Shown: one piece after another, positions 7,748 through 14,890 of the stretch
Layout: each line of letters starts with the position of its first letter
Position numbering within the stretch: the first letter of the stretch is position 1
Source: an uncultured Sulfuricurvum sp.
Lineage (GTDB): Bacteria > Campylobacterota > Campylobacteria > Campylobacterales > Sulfurimonadaceae
Direction: 5' to 3'
Assembly: GCA_903844635.1 (NCBI GenBank)
Contig: CAIMUF010000014.1
Span: 1-47,479 of the forward strand
Length of the DNA: 47,479 nucleotides
The notes under the pieces: model-generated
Databases searched by the model: none
What the model saw: the letters and a program-made list of their open reading frames with translations, nothing else
Told to the model about the DNA's origin: nothing
Position numbers and translations under genes: made by a program

Positions 7748-8197
7748 TCAGTTTTTTAATTGATATAATTTGTCTTTGCATTTTTCGTACGAGGTGGAGT
7801 CTAATACAGGAAGAAGTTTGATGTCCACCGCTTTGAGCAACAATGTCACCGAACACCCCTCACAAAGTTCCATCCGATCAAATGCATCCGTGGTAATAAG
7901 CGAATTCATAATGCCGCAAGGTGTCTCCACACTCACTTCACTCAGAACCAAACCCTTACGAAAATGTTGCAGTTCACCTGAGAGATGGTTTTCAATCGAA
8001 ACACTTCCCTCTTTAGAACCGGTACACAACGATATTGCTGCCTCTTGTATACGGCATTCCACCTCATCACCGATTTTTAGCCATTTAGGTGCTTCGGTTT
8101 TGAGAAGTTTTAAAACGGTCTCTTTTGTGCGAACGGTGATGCAGCTAAAGAATTGATCACTTTTGATCTCTTCCACGTATGCCTGAAATGAGTTCAT
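7748..8197 (-). CDS. Tandem Mop-domain molybdate-binding protein (ModG-like molbindin)
   Basis: The 149 residues divide into two TOBE/Mop domains: about 1-62 (NSFQAYVEEI to IGDEVECRIQEAAISL) and 70-135 (ENHLSGELQHFRKG to LCEGCSVTLLLKAVDIKLL). Tandem Mop proteins of this size, such as Azotobacter ModG, bind molybdate oxyanions and buffer intracellular Mo. The nif setting supports a role in delivering Mo towards FeMo-co, with NifQ encoded elsewhere in the window. The start follows TAGGAGG. The domains are quite divergent from each other. A DNA-binding domain is absent, so it is not ModE. Confidence 0.8.
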   Translation of the reverse strand: MNSFQAYVEEIKSDQFFSCITVRTKETVLKLLKTEAPKWLKIGDEVECRIQEAAISLCTGSKEGSVSIENHLSGELQHFRKGLVLSEVSVETPCGIMNSLITTDAFDRMELCEGCSVTLLLKAVDIKLLPVLDSTSYEKCKDKLYQLKN

Positions 8198-8206
8198 AAT
8201 AGCCTC

Positions 8207-8935
8207 CTACCAAAGATAGATCACGATTCTTTTATCGATGACGTTTTCAAACTGTTCAAGTATCATCCCAGCCGTAGAGGTAGGTCCTAAATGACATCCT
8301 GAACATGCTCCCAAATAACGCAGCCATATTTCAGGAGTATCACCGCTCACATAGTTGACCAACTCAACTCCGCCACCGTCACTTGCGAGGATGGGTCCTA
8401 GATTTTCACTAATAACGGTTTCAACTTTGGCACGCTGGTGAGAGAGATTCATCATCCGAAATGCGACATTTATGTCGTTATCTTCATTTTGGTTACTCAC
8501 ATAGGTCAACAGTGAATGCGCTTGCGCTTCTCCTGCATGTGCCGCTTTAATCATCCATTTCATCGAGTTCAAAACATCATCATTACGGAGTAAAATCCCC
8601 AGTTTTAGCTGTGCCGTTGCCATATTGGCCTCTGCTGCTACCCTATAATGACGAATCGATTCATCCATATTTGCAGTGACACCGATGCCGTTTTCGTACA
8701 TACCGCCCAGATAAAATGCTGCTGTTTCATGCCCCAAGGATGCTGCACGTTCAAAAAGCTCATACGCCTTATGAATATTCTTTGGCATACCGAAACCTTT
8801 GACATGCATTGTTCCCAGATTGACCATTGCATTACTGTTAGAGTCACCAAGAGATTCCCAAATCGCTTTTGCACTCATGTAATCTTTCGCATCATAAGCT
8901 TTAATCGCCTGCTGCATCAATGTCTCTTCTTCCAT
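8207..8935 (-). CDS. Sel1-repeat protein fused to a NifU C-terminal Fe-S scaffold domain
   Basis: The first ~150 residues hold four or five Sel1/TPR-like repeats (AMVNLGTMHVKGFGMPKN, AAFYLGGMYENGIGV, AQLKLGILL). From about residue 170 there is a NifU C-terminal domain: VISENLGPILASDGGGVELV, the CSGC cluster motif and a TSTAGMILEQFENVI helix. NifU C-domains carry a transferable [4Fe-4S] cluster; Sel1 repeats bind partner proteins. The ATG at 8935 is chosen over a GTG at 8941 because AGGGAG (8942-8947) then has a 6-base spacing. It is the first gene behind a sigma54-type promoter at 8973-8988. A targeted Fe-S delivery factor is the inferred role. Confidence 0.85.
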   Translation of the reverse strand: MEEETLMQQAIKAYDAKDYMSAKAIWESLGDSNSNAMVNLGTMHVKGFGMPKNIHKAYELFERAASLGHETAAFYLGGMYENGIGVTANMDESIRHYRVAAEANMATAQLKLGILLRNDDVLNSMKWMIKAAHAGEAQAHSLLTYVSNQNEDNDINVAFRMMNLSHQRAKVETVISENLGPILASDGGGVELVNYVSGDTPEIWLRYLGACSGCHLGPTSTAGMILEQFENVIDKRIVIYLW

Positions 8936-8972
8936 GGTCACTCCCTATTTTTACTCTTATTAAGAGAACCAT

Positions 8973-8988
8973 TGCAATTGCTGTTCAC
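8973..8988 (-). promoter_or_regulatory. Sigma54-type promoter of the Sel1-NifU operon
   Basis: Read on the minus strand the site is GTGAACAGCAATTGCA, with TG-N10-GC spacing as in -24/-12 promoters. It lies 38 bases before the ATG at 8935. It matches the other sigma54-like sites of this window (core GWAC-N5-TTGCA). Confidence 0.7.
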
Positions 8989-9044
8989 ACCTAAAGAATA
9001 AAAAATGCATAAGAGCTGTTAATTACATACACGAAGAGTCCAAC

Positions 9045-9266
9045 ATGGAATATATCATCACCTCAGAGATGGAAGAGATACGTCAACTTATCGCCCAAAC
9101 TGCTGCCAAGCGCAATGTTCTCAAAGTAGAGATGGAAAACTGGTATGAGACCAACAATAAACGATTTGATCGTACCAATGAGCTCATCACCGTCGATTCA
9201 ACTCTGTCTGAGCTCGACAGCCATTACAAACGGCTATGGGATTACCATAATAAAAAAGTATCTTAA
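9045..9266 (+). CDS. Unknown small coiled-coil protein
   Basis: This 73-residue, highly charged, all-helical protein has no cysteines. The C-terminal half (TVDSTLSELDSHYKRLWDY) weakly resembles the SQELD helix of Spo0E-type aspartyl-phosphatase proteins, but the match is too short to name it. It is the first of three small genes that diverge from the Sel1-NifU operon. The spacing to the next gene (9 bases) suggests one transcript. The ribosome site is weak (GAAGAG). A nif-related role is suggested only by position. Confidence 0.65.
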   Translation: MEYIITSEMEEIRQLIAQTAAKRNVLKVEMENWYETNNKRFDRTNELITVDSTLSELDSHYKRLWDYHNKKVS

Positions 9267-9275
9267 GGAGATAAA

Positions 9276-9761
9276 ATGAATGAAAATTTGAAAAGCGAAG
9301 TGCTTAAACACGCCCGTGTAGCATTTGAACAAGCATGCACTCTACGTGACAATGAACGATTGGAAGTCTATATCTACGACGGGAGTGTCAAATCCTCTGA
9401 CGTATTAAGTGAAGATCACACGATCATCTATACGCCTAATAGAATTTTGTGTTATCAGGTGTGGGGTCACGATTATCTAGAGGATGAGATTTGCGCATGG
9501 ATCGATCACGCCCGAGCGGAAATAAGCCCCAAACCTCTCGAAGAGAGCATCGTCGAAACTCTCAATAAAGTTGCTATTTCCAAAAGGCTCACCCCCGATG
9601 AAATCAACACGAATGAAGTTTTTGCTAACTTGCGCATGGAACAAATCGAACAGATCGAACATGCTATCATCGAATACTGGTGGGATAATAAAGAAGTAGA
9701 AAATGCCAAATCCCTCGCACTAGAGCAGATCACCACCGCATTACGGAGCATGGAGGGATGA
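9276..9761 (+). CDS. Unknown protein of the nif-adjacent trio
   Basis: I do not recognise this 161-residue acidic soluble protein. The N-terminal half looks alpha/beta (VYIYDGSVKSSDVL, then HTIIYTPNRILCYQVWGHDYLEDEI). The C-terminal half is helical (RMEQIEQIEHAIIEYWWDN). The start follows TAAGGAGATAAA, a strong ribosome site. Its stop overlaps the start of the next gene (ATGA), so these genes are co-translated and their products may act together. Confidence 0.7.
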   Translation: MNENLKSEVLKHARVAFEQACTLRDNERLEVYIYDGSVKSSDVLSEDHTIIYTPNRILCYQVWGHDYLEDEICAWIDHARAEISPKPLEESIVETLNKVAISKRLTPDEINTNEVFANLRMEQIEQIEHAIIEYWWDNKEVENAKSLALEQITTALRSMEG

Positions 9762-9985
9762 TTCTTACCCTCCACTGTGTTGACAAAACGTTTCATATCA
9801 ACATCACAGCCGATCAGTTCACACGCCTGCGTTCCCCTGACATCACCAGTGATGAAATCATAGCTATTGCATCGGATTGTAAAGTTGATTCTATACTCTT
9901 GGCAGAATATGCAGCAGATTTGAAAAAATCAGCAAAAGAGATGCGTGAGATCGATGGATCTTGCGATTACAGCGACCATCTTTAG
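9758..9985 (+). CDS. Unknown small protein, last of the nif-adjacent trio
   Basis: This 75-residue protein starts inside the stop of the preceding gene (ATGA overlap). The first 15 residues look like a beta hairpin (ILTLHCVDKTFHINI) and the rest is helical. It contains three cysteines, and no known domain is apparent. Its stop directly abuts the stop of the convergent Fic gene, the likely border of inserted DNA. Confidence 0.65.
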   Translation: MILTLHCVDKTFHINITADQFTRLRSPDITSDEIIAIASDCKVDSILLAEYAADLKKSAKEMREIDGSCDYSDHL

Positions 9986-10609
9986 CTAAAAATTATTCTC
10001 TTTTTTTAGACCATCACGAATTATTTTCTCCATTTTTTGACAATCAGCAAACTGTACACACTCAATAGATGCCTCGATATATTTTTCCGGTGTAGTAGTA
10101 CTATAATCAACATATCCATAGCCATTAAATACCGCCATCATGTCAAAAAATAGTCGAGTAATCCTGCCGTTAAGTTCATAAAAAGGATGCAGTGCTATTA
10201 ACTCACATTTAAAATAGGCAATTTTAGCTGCAAATTCTTCTGCTGATAGTGTCTCACAGTTTTTGAGATAGTTTTCTACTCTTAATGCATCAAATATTTT
10301 TTGAGACTCACTTGACACATAAGCACCCTGACAAAATCTCGACTCCCCTTTAAACATGTTAAAATCCCGATATTTGCCTGCCCATTCGTATAGAGGCTCA
10401 AAAGTTCGACGATGAAGTTCTCTAAAATAGATTTCATCAAAAAGGGTGTTTTCATCTAATTCATCGTAAAAAACACTATATGCTTCTTCGATAAGCTCTT
10501 TTTCAAGTTCGTGAATTTCTATCGAGTTTATGATGTTGATTTTATTACACGGAGTATCCGTTCCATCAATATAAAACGAACTATTTTCGAGATGATACTT
10601 TGATGCCAT
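9986..10609 (-). CDS. Fic-family toxin (FicT-like AMP transferase)
   Basis: This 207-residue protein has a Fic domain with catalytic loop HPFYELNGRITR (His141), close to the HPFx(D/E)GN(G/K)R consensus. The residue before Asn is Leu instead of Gly, so the anion-binding turn is altered. Fic enzymes transfer AMP from ATP to target Ser, Thr or Tyr; FicT toxins modify gyrase and topoisomerase IV. The gene overlaps by 29 bases with an upstream small antitoxin gene, as in class I FicTA modules. The altered loop could lower activity or change the substrate. Confidence 0.88.
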   Translation of the reverse strand: MASKYHLENSSFYIDGTDTPCNKINIINSIEIHELEKELIEEAYSVFYDELDENTLFDEIYFRELHRRTFEPLYEWAGKYRDFNMFKGESRFCQGAYVSSESQKIFDALRVENYLKNCETLSAEEFAAKIAYFKCELIALHPFYELNGRITRLFFDMMAVFNGYGYVDYSTTTPEKYIEASIECVQFADCQKMEKIIRDGLKKENNF

Positions 10610-10772
10610 AGCGATTTTTCAAATCTTGAACTTTTTTAATCACTTCACTGTTTGCAGGTAGATAACCTTCTATCAACTGTGTTGTGTAAATAGTTTTTTT
10701 GAGAGTTTCAGCAGATATTGGATTTTTACTCACGATACCTTCTTTTCTTAATATCTTTTGATTATTATACAC
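10581..10772 (-). CDS. VbhA/FicA-type antitoxin
   Basis: This 63-residue protein has the class I Fic inhibitory helix motif (S/T)xxxE(G/N), here as TQLIEG within TIYTTQLIEGYLPANSEV. The Glu of this motif blocks the ATP gamma-phosphate site in Fic toxins. The gene overlaps the Fic gene, so the toxin is translated only with the antitoxin. The start codon region has AAGGAG... context inside the ORF, and another start is possible. Confidence 0.75.
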   Translation of the reverse strand: MYNNQKILRKEGIVSKNPISAETLKKTIYTTQLIEGYLPANSEVIKKVQDLKNRYGIKVSSRK

Positions 10773-10873
10773 TTTAGATGCTTATTTACGATTTTAATTT
10801 GCTCTCGCTTCGACTCTCCTGAGTTGGAGCGCAGTGTGGGTACTTTGTGTTGTGTATGCATTCCCACTCTGAG

Positions 10874-10888
10874 AGTGGGAACGAGGGA
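10874..10888. repeat. Left copy of a 15-bp direct repeat flanking a foreign ORF
   Basis: AGTGGGAACGAGGGA is identical to 11846-11860. It is part of a TTCCCACTC/GAGTGGGAA hairpin (10861-10881). GTGGGAACGAG hairpins of this kind are common mobile or REP-like intergenic elements in many bacteria. Confidence 0.7.
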
Positions 10889-10914
10889 AAGGGATTAATT
10901 GGAATCGAAAGATT

Positions 10915-11808
10915 ATGGTGATAATCGGTGGAGCATTAGCTTTTTATGATCAATTAGTAGCCGTCGATGATTACAGTTTAACTCTCACATTAAAAAGCCA
11001 AGAAAAACTTATAGAAAACAATCAGCAGACACCTGGTCTTACAATGTCGTATAATGGTGTTGAAATTAATTCTTTATACATCACAAAAATTCAATTAAAA
11101 AATACCGGGAAAAGGGCATTAACTAAAGATTTTATATATCAACCAATCCAAGTATCTGTTGGTAAATCTAATAAAATATTACAAATCAATACAAAAAATT
11201 CACTTCTTATTCATACACTAAATTCAATTATTTTTAAATGGGATTTATTTAATCCAAATGAAACTATTGAACTTTTAATCTTTTCTACACAACCTGTAAT
11301 ATTAAAGACAAACCAAAAAATCAAAGAAATTACGGCAATCAATTTTATAGATGAAATTAAAAATCCACCAATAACTCAACGATTCAAATCAATAAATATT
11401 ATTTGGTTCCTTCTTATAGTGTTTGCCCTAATTATTACAATAGATGCCCTGCTACTAATCAAAAATGATATAAAGCTAGGTATAATATTCAAATTTCTAA
11501 AATCGCTACCTAGTTTAAATAGCATTAAAAGAAAAGATTTTCTTTCAGAGCTATCTATGCTCTACCAAGATTATTACAATTCTACTCCATTCTTATTCGT
11601 AAAGCCAAGTGTTCTAATAGAACTAATTTCAGACAATATTACTCAATCAGAAAATATAACTGGATATGAACTTGTAAAAGCTAAAAACGAAGGCTTTAAT
11701 TATACGAAACATGCGAATCTATATACTCTAAGATCTAATAATATAATTGCAGGGCCTTTGCTTTTTATTTTTAGTTTTTTTGGCATTTTAATATCATTAT
11801 TTTTATAA
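10915..11808 (+). CDS. Unknown membrane protein, foreign-looking
   Basis: This 297-residue protein is unknown to me. It has one central transmembrane segment (about 164-187) and one at the C-terminus (about 277-297), with a short hydrophobic start. The first ~160 residues are predicted beta-rich and probably face outside (KIQLKNTGKRALTKDFIY). Base use is more AT-rich than the nif genes on either side. The frame stays open upstream into the repeat (to 10873) without a better start, and no ribosome site is clear, so the 5' end may be truncated. Direct repeats bracket it, supporting arrival by transfer. Confidence 0.55.
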   Translation: MVIIGGALAFYDQLVAVDDYSLTLTLKSQEKLIENNQQTPGLTMSYNGVEINSLYITKIQLKNTGKRALTKDFIYQPIQVSVGKSNKILQINTKNSLLIHTLNSIIFKWDLFNPNETIELLIFSTQPVILKTNQKIKEITAINFIDEIKNPPITQRFKSINIIWFLLIVFALIITIDALLLIKNDIKLGIIFKFLKSLPSLNSIKRKDFLSELSMLYQDYYNSTPFLFVKPSVLIELISDNITQSENITGYELVKAKNEGFNYTKHANLYTLRSNNIIAGPLLFIFSFFGILISLFL

Positions 11809-11845
11809 AAAACATCATCTCTCCTTCCCTCGTTTCTACTCTCCA

Positions 11846-11860
11846 AGTGGGAACGAGGGA
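11846..11860. repeat. Right copy of the 15-bp direct repeat
   Basis: This is identical to 10874-10888. It also forms an inverted repeat with TCCCTCGTT at 11826-11834, a possible terminator-like hairpin between the convergent genes. Confidence 0.7.
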
Positions 11861-11880
11861 TATTAGTTGTATATCCTCTT

Positions 11881-13032
11881 TTACGTATCAAAAATCACCA
11901 AACCTCTCCCAAACGGAACTTTTGCTTTTCGTGACAATGCCCACAGTACTTCGTAATTCGGAGGTATTCTTGGAAACGACCCCTCTCCGTCGGTAAAATA
12001 CAACAACATTGTCGTCATAGGAAGATTGGCTTCGACGTAATCGAACGTCGGACGATAATCGGTTCCCCCTCCTCCTTTAAGTGCAAAATCCATCCGTTCT
12101 CCCCCTTGGAAGGTATGATGGGCATGGACTTTGGCATCGGCGATGATGAGTTCGATTTTGACGGAAGGAAAGTTTTGCATGATGGTTTTAAACTCCTCCA
12201 TAAATGCCCCCAAAAGCTGATCATCAATTGACCCGGAGGTATCGACAGCGACACAGAGGCTTAATGTATCACTGGTGAGAGATGGGAGTGCAATACCGCG
12301 ATGGATATGTTTTTTATTCGGTGGCATGAAGGCGTAGTTATTACGCATATGGCGATTAACTGCATTATAAAGTTCAAACCGCCAATCAACATCGCTGGGC
12401 TTGACCTTTTTACCAAGTCTCTCCAGTCCTAAGGGCATAGCACCTTTGCGCTGTGCTACTTCCTGTGCAATCGAGGCTGCATATTGCCATTGCAGTTCAT
12501 CTTGTGTGTCGAGCTCATCCGCGATACCGTCGATATTGGCAAAGCCTGACGAATCATCACTCTCTTGCTCCATAGTGGAAGCTTCTGGGGCACTGTCGCC
12601 ACTCTCACCGAAGGCATCACCCTCGCCAATATTTAAATCATTTTTAAGAGCATCGTAAATCTCTTCAGCATACATGCCCTCATACTCTTTGTTGTAGTTT
12701 GCACCCGTGGGAATGACTAAACCGCTTTTAGAGAGGAGATTGTTGATGGCGTAGTCGGTCGCTAACTGCCACAATTTTCCCCGCCGATTTAATCGTCGTT
12801 GCTGATGGGAGAGGACATGATGCATGACGCAGTTGGTGAGGATAAACATCACCTCTTCAACGTTGCGACGTTCTAAAAAGTCTCTATTGTAGAGAAATCG
12901 TACACCGTTACTCGCATAGCCTGAGAGAGTATCACTGGGTTCATGTTTGAGGCGTGAAGCGAGCATCCCGAAATAGGGATACTTTACAGTCAAGAGGCTT
13001 TTTGCCCGTAAAAGAAGTTCTTCGTGCGACAT
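11881..13032 (-). CDS. VWA-domain partner of MoxR AAA+ (DUF2201 type), copy 1
   Basis: This 383-residue protein has an N-terminal DUF2201 metallopeptidase-like region (residues about 1-130) and a C-terminal von Willebrand A-like domain with the metal site DTSGS (near 250) and TDGEGS (near 340). The usual HExxH of the first part reads HHVLS, so the catalytic Glu is missing and protease activity is unlikely. An acidic, Ser-rich linker joins the parts. The start ATG overlaps the MoxR stop (TAATG). MoxR-VWA pairs act as chaperones that remodel or load cofactors into target enzymes, as CbbQO and NorQD do. Confidence 0.85.
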   Translation of the reverse strand: MSHEELLLRAKSLLTVKYPYFGMLASRLKHEPSDTLSGYASNGVRFLYNRDFLERRNVEEVMFILTNCVMHHVLSHQQRRLNRRGKLWQLATDYAINNLLSKSGLVIPTGANYNKEYEGMYAEEIYDALKNDLNIGEGDAFGESGDSAPEASTMEQESDDSSGFANIDGIADELDTQDELQWQYAASIAQEVAQRKGAMPLGLERLGKKVKPSDVDWRFELYNAVNRHMRNNYAFMPPNKKHIHRGIALPSLTSDTLSLCVAVDTSGSIDDQLLGAFMEEFKTIMQNFPSVKIELIIADAKVHAHHTFQGGERMDFALKGGGGTDYRPTFDYVEANLPMTTMLLYFTDGEGSFPRIPPNYEVLWALSRKAKVPFGRGLVIFDT

Positions 13033-14027
13033 TATCGTAGCAGTGTATTAAACTGGCGCATCCATAACGGCCAGCTCTCAACATGATCGAGTTCGATTTT
13101 ACGGGCTCGTAAGTCTTGAACGATCATTACAGCAAATTCTCCGGGGAGTTTGAGGGAATAAGCAATGAGGTTGTTAAGCTTTTTACTTCCCGTGTAGTCG
13201 TTTACTCTCATGGTGAGTGCCGTAGAGAGAATGTGCAATGCAGAGGGATCAGTGGGAACATCACTGCACGTCCCCTCAAGTATCGCGTCCAAATCAGGCA
13301 ACTGTGCTGCAACAAGACGAAAGCCTAGATACGATGCGGCAAGCTCTTCGCCAATAGCTCCTGCAACCATCGGCATCACCAAATCTTCTTCAGGATTGGA
13401 AGCCATGATATCATGTACATACGCCCATGTTCGAGGTGTCGCAAAAGATCGGCTCTCGGAGTTAAAGACGAACAGTGCATCCGGACGGTGCGAAATATAA
13501 GCGATAATCGAAGGCTCTATCTCTGCCCCTATCGCCCACTTTCGCCAATCCGCCACATTTGCTTCCATCTCCAAATGGACAAAACGGTTTGCCAACGGTG
13601 CCGCCATGCGAAATACCACACCACGGTCACTTTCACGATTTCCAGCGGCAATGATTGCCCATCCATCTGGTAGTCTGTATTCCCCGATTTTACGATCTAA
13701 TATTAACTGATATGCTGATGCTTGAACCATCGGTGCGGCAGTGTTGAGCTCATCGAGAAACAATATCCCTTTTTCCTCACGACCATCCGGTAAAAAAGCA
13801 GGAGGTGCCCAAATCGCTGTGTCGTTTTTAGCGTTAAAAAAAGGGATGCCCCGTAAATCGGTTGGATCGAGGAGTGAAAGACGCAGGTCAATAAAGCCGA
13901 TCCCAGCTTCTCTGGCAATTTGAGCAACGATAGAAGATTTACCAATCCCCGGAGGTCCCCATAAAAAGACGGGGACTTTGCGCTCACACAAATGAGCAAG
14001 GGATCGTTTGGCACTCTGAGGGTTCAT
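13032..14027 (-). CDS. MoxR-family AAA+ ATPase, copy 1
   Basis: This 331-residue AAA+ protein (AAA_5/MoxR) has Walker A GPPGIGKSS (about residue 25), Walker B ILFLDELN (about 88), and a sensor region with AAGNRESDRGVVFRMAAPLANRFVHLEM. Such ATPases form hexamers that work with a VWA protein to activate metalloenzymes. The VWA gene follows with overlapping stop and start. A ribosome site AAAGGA lies 8 bases upstream. A sigma54-like site at 14222-14237 lies about 195 bases upstream, beyond a long inverted repeat. A nearby paralogue lies at 22420-23433. Confidence 0.92.
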   Translation of the reverse strand: MNPQSAKRSLAHLCERKVPVFLWGPPGIGKSSIVAQIAREAGIGFIDLRLSLLDPTDLRGIPFFNAKNDTAIWAPPAFLPDGREEKGILFLDELNTAAPMVQASAYQLILDRKIGEYRLPDGWAIIAAGNRESDRGVVFRMAAPLANRFVHLEMEANVADWRKWAIGAEIEPSIIAYISHRPDALFVFNSESRSFATPRTWAYVHDIMASNPEEDLVMPMVAGAIGEELAASYLGFRLVAAQLPDLDAILEGTCSDVPTDPSALHILSTALTMRVNDYTGSKKLNNLIAYSLKLPGEFAVMIVQDLRARKIELDHVESWPLWMRQFNTLLR

Positions 14028-14030
14028 GCT

Positions 14031-14222
14031 ATTCCTTTAGGCTATTTAGTATTTGATGTTACGCACATTGAGTGATTTTCATGAGAATTCAAAAATGCAC
14101 AGGCTAAATGATATAAAGCAAACGCACCGCCAACTCTTAACGAATGAAGTTTAGAGTTGAATTTTAAAGAAAATCACTCAATGTGCATATCTGCGTAATA
14201 TCAGTTAGTATCTATAAGGAAT
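14031..14222. repeat. Long imperfect inverted repeat, MITE-like or leader structure
   Basis: An 18-bp perfect inverted repeat, GCACATTGAGTGATTTTC at 14063-14080 and its complement at 14169-14186, sits inside a longer imperfect one that reaches ATTCCTT (14031-14037) and AAGGAAT (14216-14222). TTACGCA is also shared on both sides. The centre has its own hairpin (CAACTCT/AGAGTTG). Nothing is encoded. It separates the MoxR1 start from its likely sigma54 promoter. Confidence 0.75.
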
Positions 14223-14237
14223 GCAATTATTGTACGA
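14222..14237 (-). promoter_or_regulatory. Sigma54-like promoter facing the MoxR1-VWA1 operon
   Basis: Read on the minus strand the site is TCGTACAATAATTGCA, matching the GWAC-N5-TTGCA core, but with CG in place of the -24 GG. The leader to the MoxR ATG would be about 185 bases, longer than for the other sites (33-38). Confidence 0.45.
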
Positions 14238-14242
14238 AAAGA

Positions 14243-14258
14243 TAGAACAAGAATTGTA
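14243..14258 (+). promoter_or_regulatory. Sigma54-like promoter of the unknown gene at 14291
   Basis: TAGAACAAGAATTGTA matches the window's sigma54 sites except for T in place of C in the -12 GC. The distance to the ATG is 33 bases, the same as for the stronger sites. It lies six bases from the oppositely directed site at 14222-14237. Confidence 0.45.
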
Positions 14259-14290
14259 TTGACTTGATTATACAAACCCAAAGGACCCCC

Positions 14291-14851
14291 ATGTCAATTC
14301 AAGACTATATCGCCGAAAACAAACTAGAGTGGATGATCGTATTCAACGGTAAAACTGAATCGTACAACTATGCTTATCGCGGATGCCTCATCGTGACAGA
14401 GGGTAAAGTGATCTCATCCGAAAACACACTTCCTCCAAAAGAGATCGTGAAACAAGTCTTGCTCGCTACCAACAGCGATACGATCGATTTTTTAGCGTGT
14501 GAACTCCCTACGATTAACCTGTTTGAAGGATTTGTTGCAAAATACAAAGAATATTTGACTCCAGAGGGAAAATACCTTCTCTTTATCTCTGATATTAACG
14601 GAAAAGGTAAAATTGTCTACGAAGGAATCACTTTCTACATGTATGCGCTTGATGAAAGCTCTGTTTGGAATGAAGTCATCGATTACGCTGATCTTTCCAA
14701 AGGAGATTTGAAAAAGTTGTCAGACAAAGAAAAAATCGACACCGTCTGTAATGAGCTCAAACGAACAAATCTTCGTCTTGCCGACAAAACCTACGAAGAG
14801 ATTAAAGCATCTCAAACCGCTCAAGGTAAACTTGCTTTCGGAGCCGTATAA
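14291..14851 (+). CDS. Unknown protein divergent from MoxR1-VWA1
   Basis: The 186-residue protein starting at ATG 14291 (AAGGA at 14281-14285, spacing 5) is not a family I can name. An upstream TTG in frame at 14264 has no ribosome site. It looks soluble and alpha/beta, with a central segment FLACELPTINLFEGFVAKYKEYL and a helical C-terminal third (KLSDKEKIDTVCNELKRTNLRL). There is no signal peptide or membrane segment. Its likely sigma54-type promoter and position between MoxR modules suggest a nitrogen-fixation-linked role. A hairpin terminator follows. Confidence 0.75.
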   Translation: MSIQDYIAENKLEWMIVFNGKTESYNYAYRGCLIVTEGKVISSENTLPPKEIVKQVLLATNSDTIDFLACELPTINLFEGFVAKYKEYLTPEGKYLLFISDINGKGKIVYEGITFYMYALDESSVWNEVIDYADLSKGDLKKLSDKEKIDTVCNELKRTNLRLADKTYEEIKASQTAQGKLAFGAV

Positions 14852-14859
14852 TCTTCGTA

Positions 14860-14890
14860 GAGCTTCCCGCTTACGGGTGATGCTCTTTTA
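14860..14890 (+). terminator. Rho-independent terminator after the unknown gene
   Basis: A GAGC-TT-CCCG stem pairs with CGGG-TGAT-GCTC around CTTA and is followed by TTTTA. It also lies at the 3' end of the convergent GGDEF gene, so it may serve both. Confidence 0.55.

Noticed and set aside
8990-9040. NifA upstream site TGT-N10-ACA
   Set aside because: TGTTAATTACATACA has a spacing of nine, not ten, and no consistent site was found before the other promoters by eye.
8990-9044. Sigma54 promoter for the plus-strand trio at 9045
   Set aside because: No plus-strand site with GG-N10-GC spacing was found; GAACCATTGCAATTGC has the wrong spacing.
14031-14222. Riboswitch that hides the MoxR1 ribosome site by pairing ATTCCTT with AAGGAAT
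   Set aside because: If the sigma54-like site at 14222-14237 is used, the transcript starts near 14212 and would not contain the far arm, so RNA pairing across the whole repeat is doubtful.
14264-14290. TTG start giving nine more residues to the unknown gene at 14291
   Set aside because: No ribosome site precedes it, while AAGGA is correctly spaced for the ATG at 14291, and it would leave only a few bases after the likely promoter.
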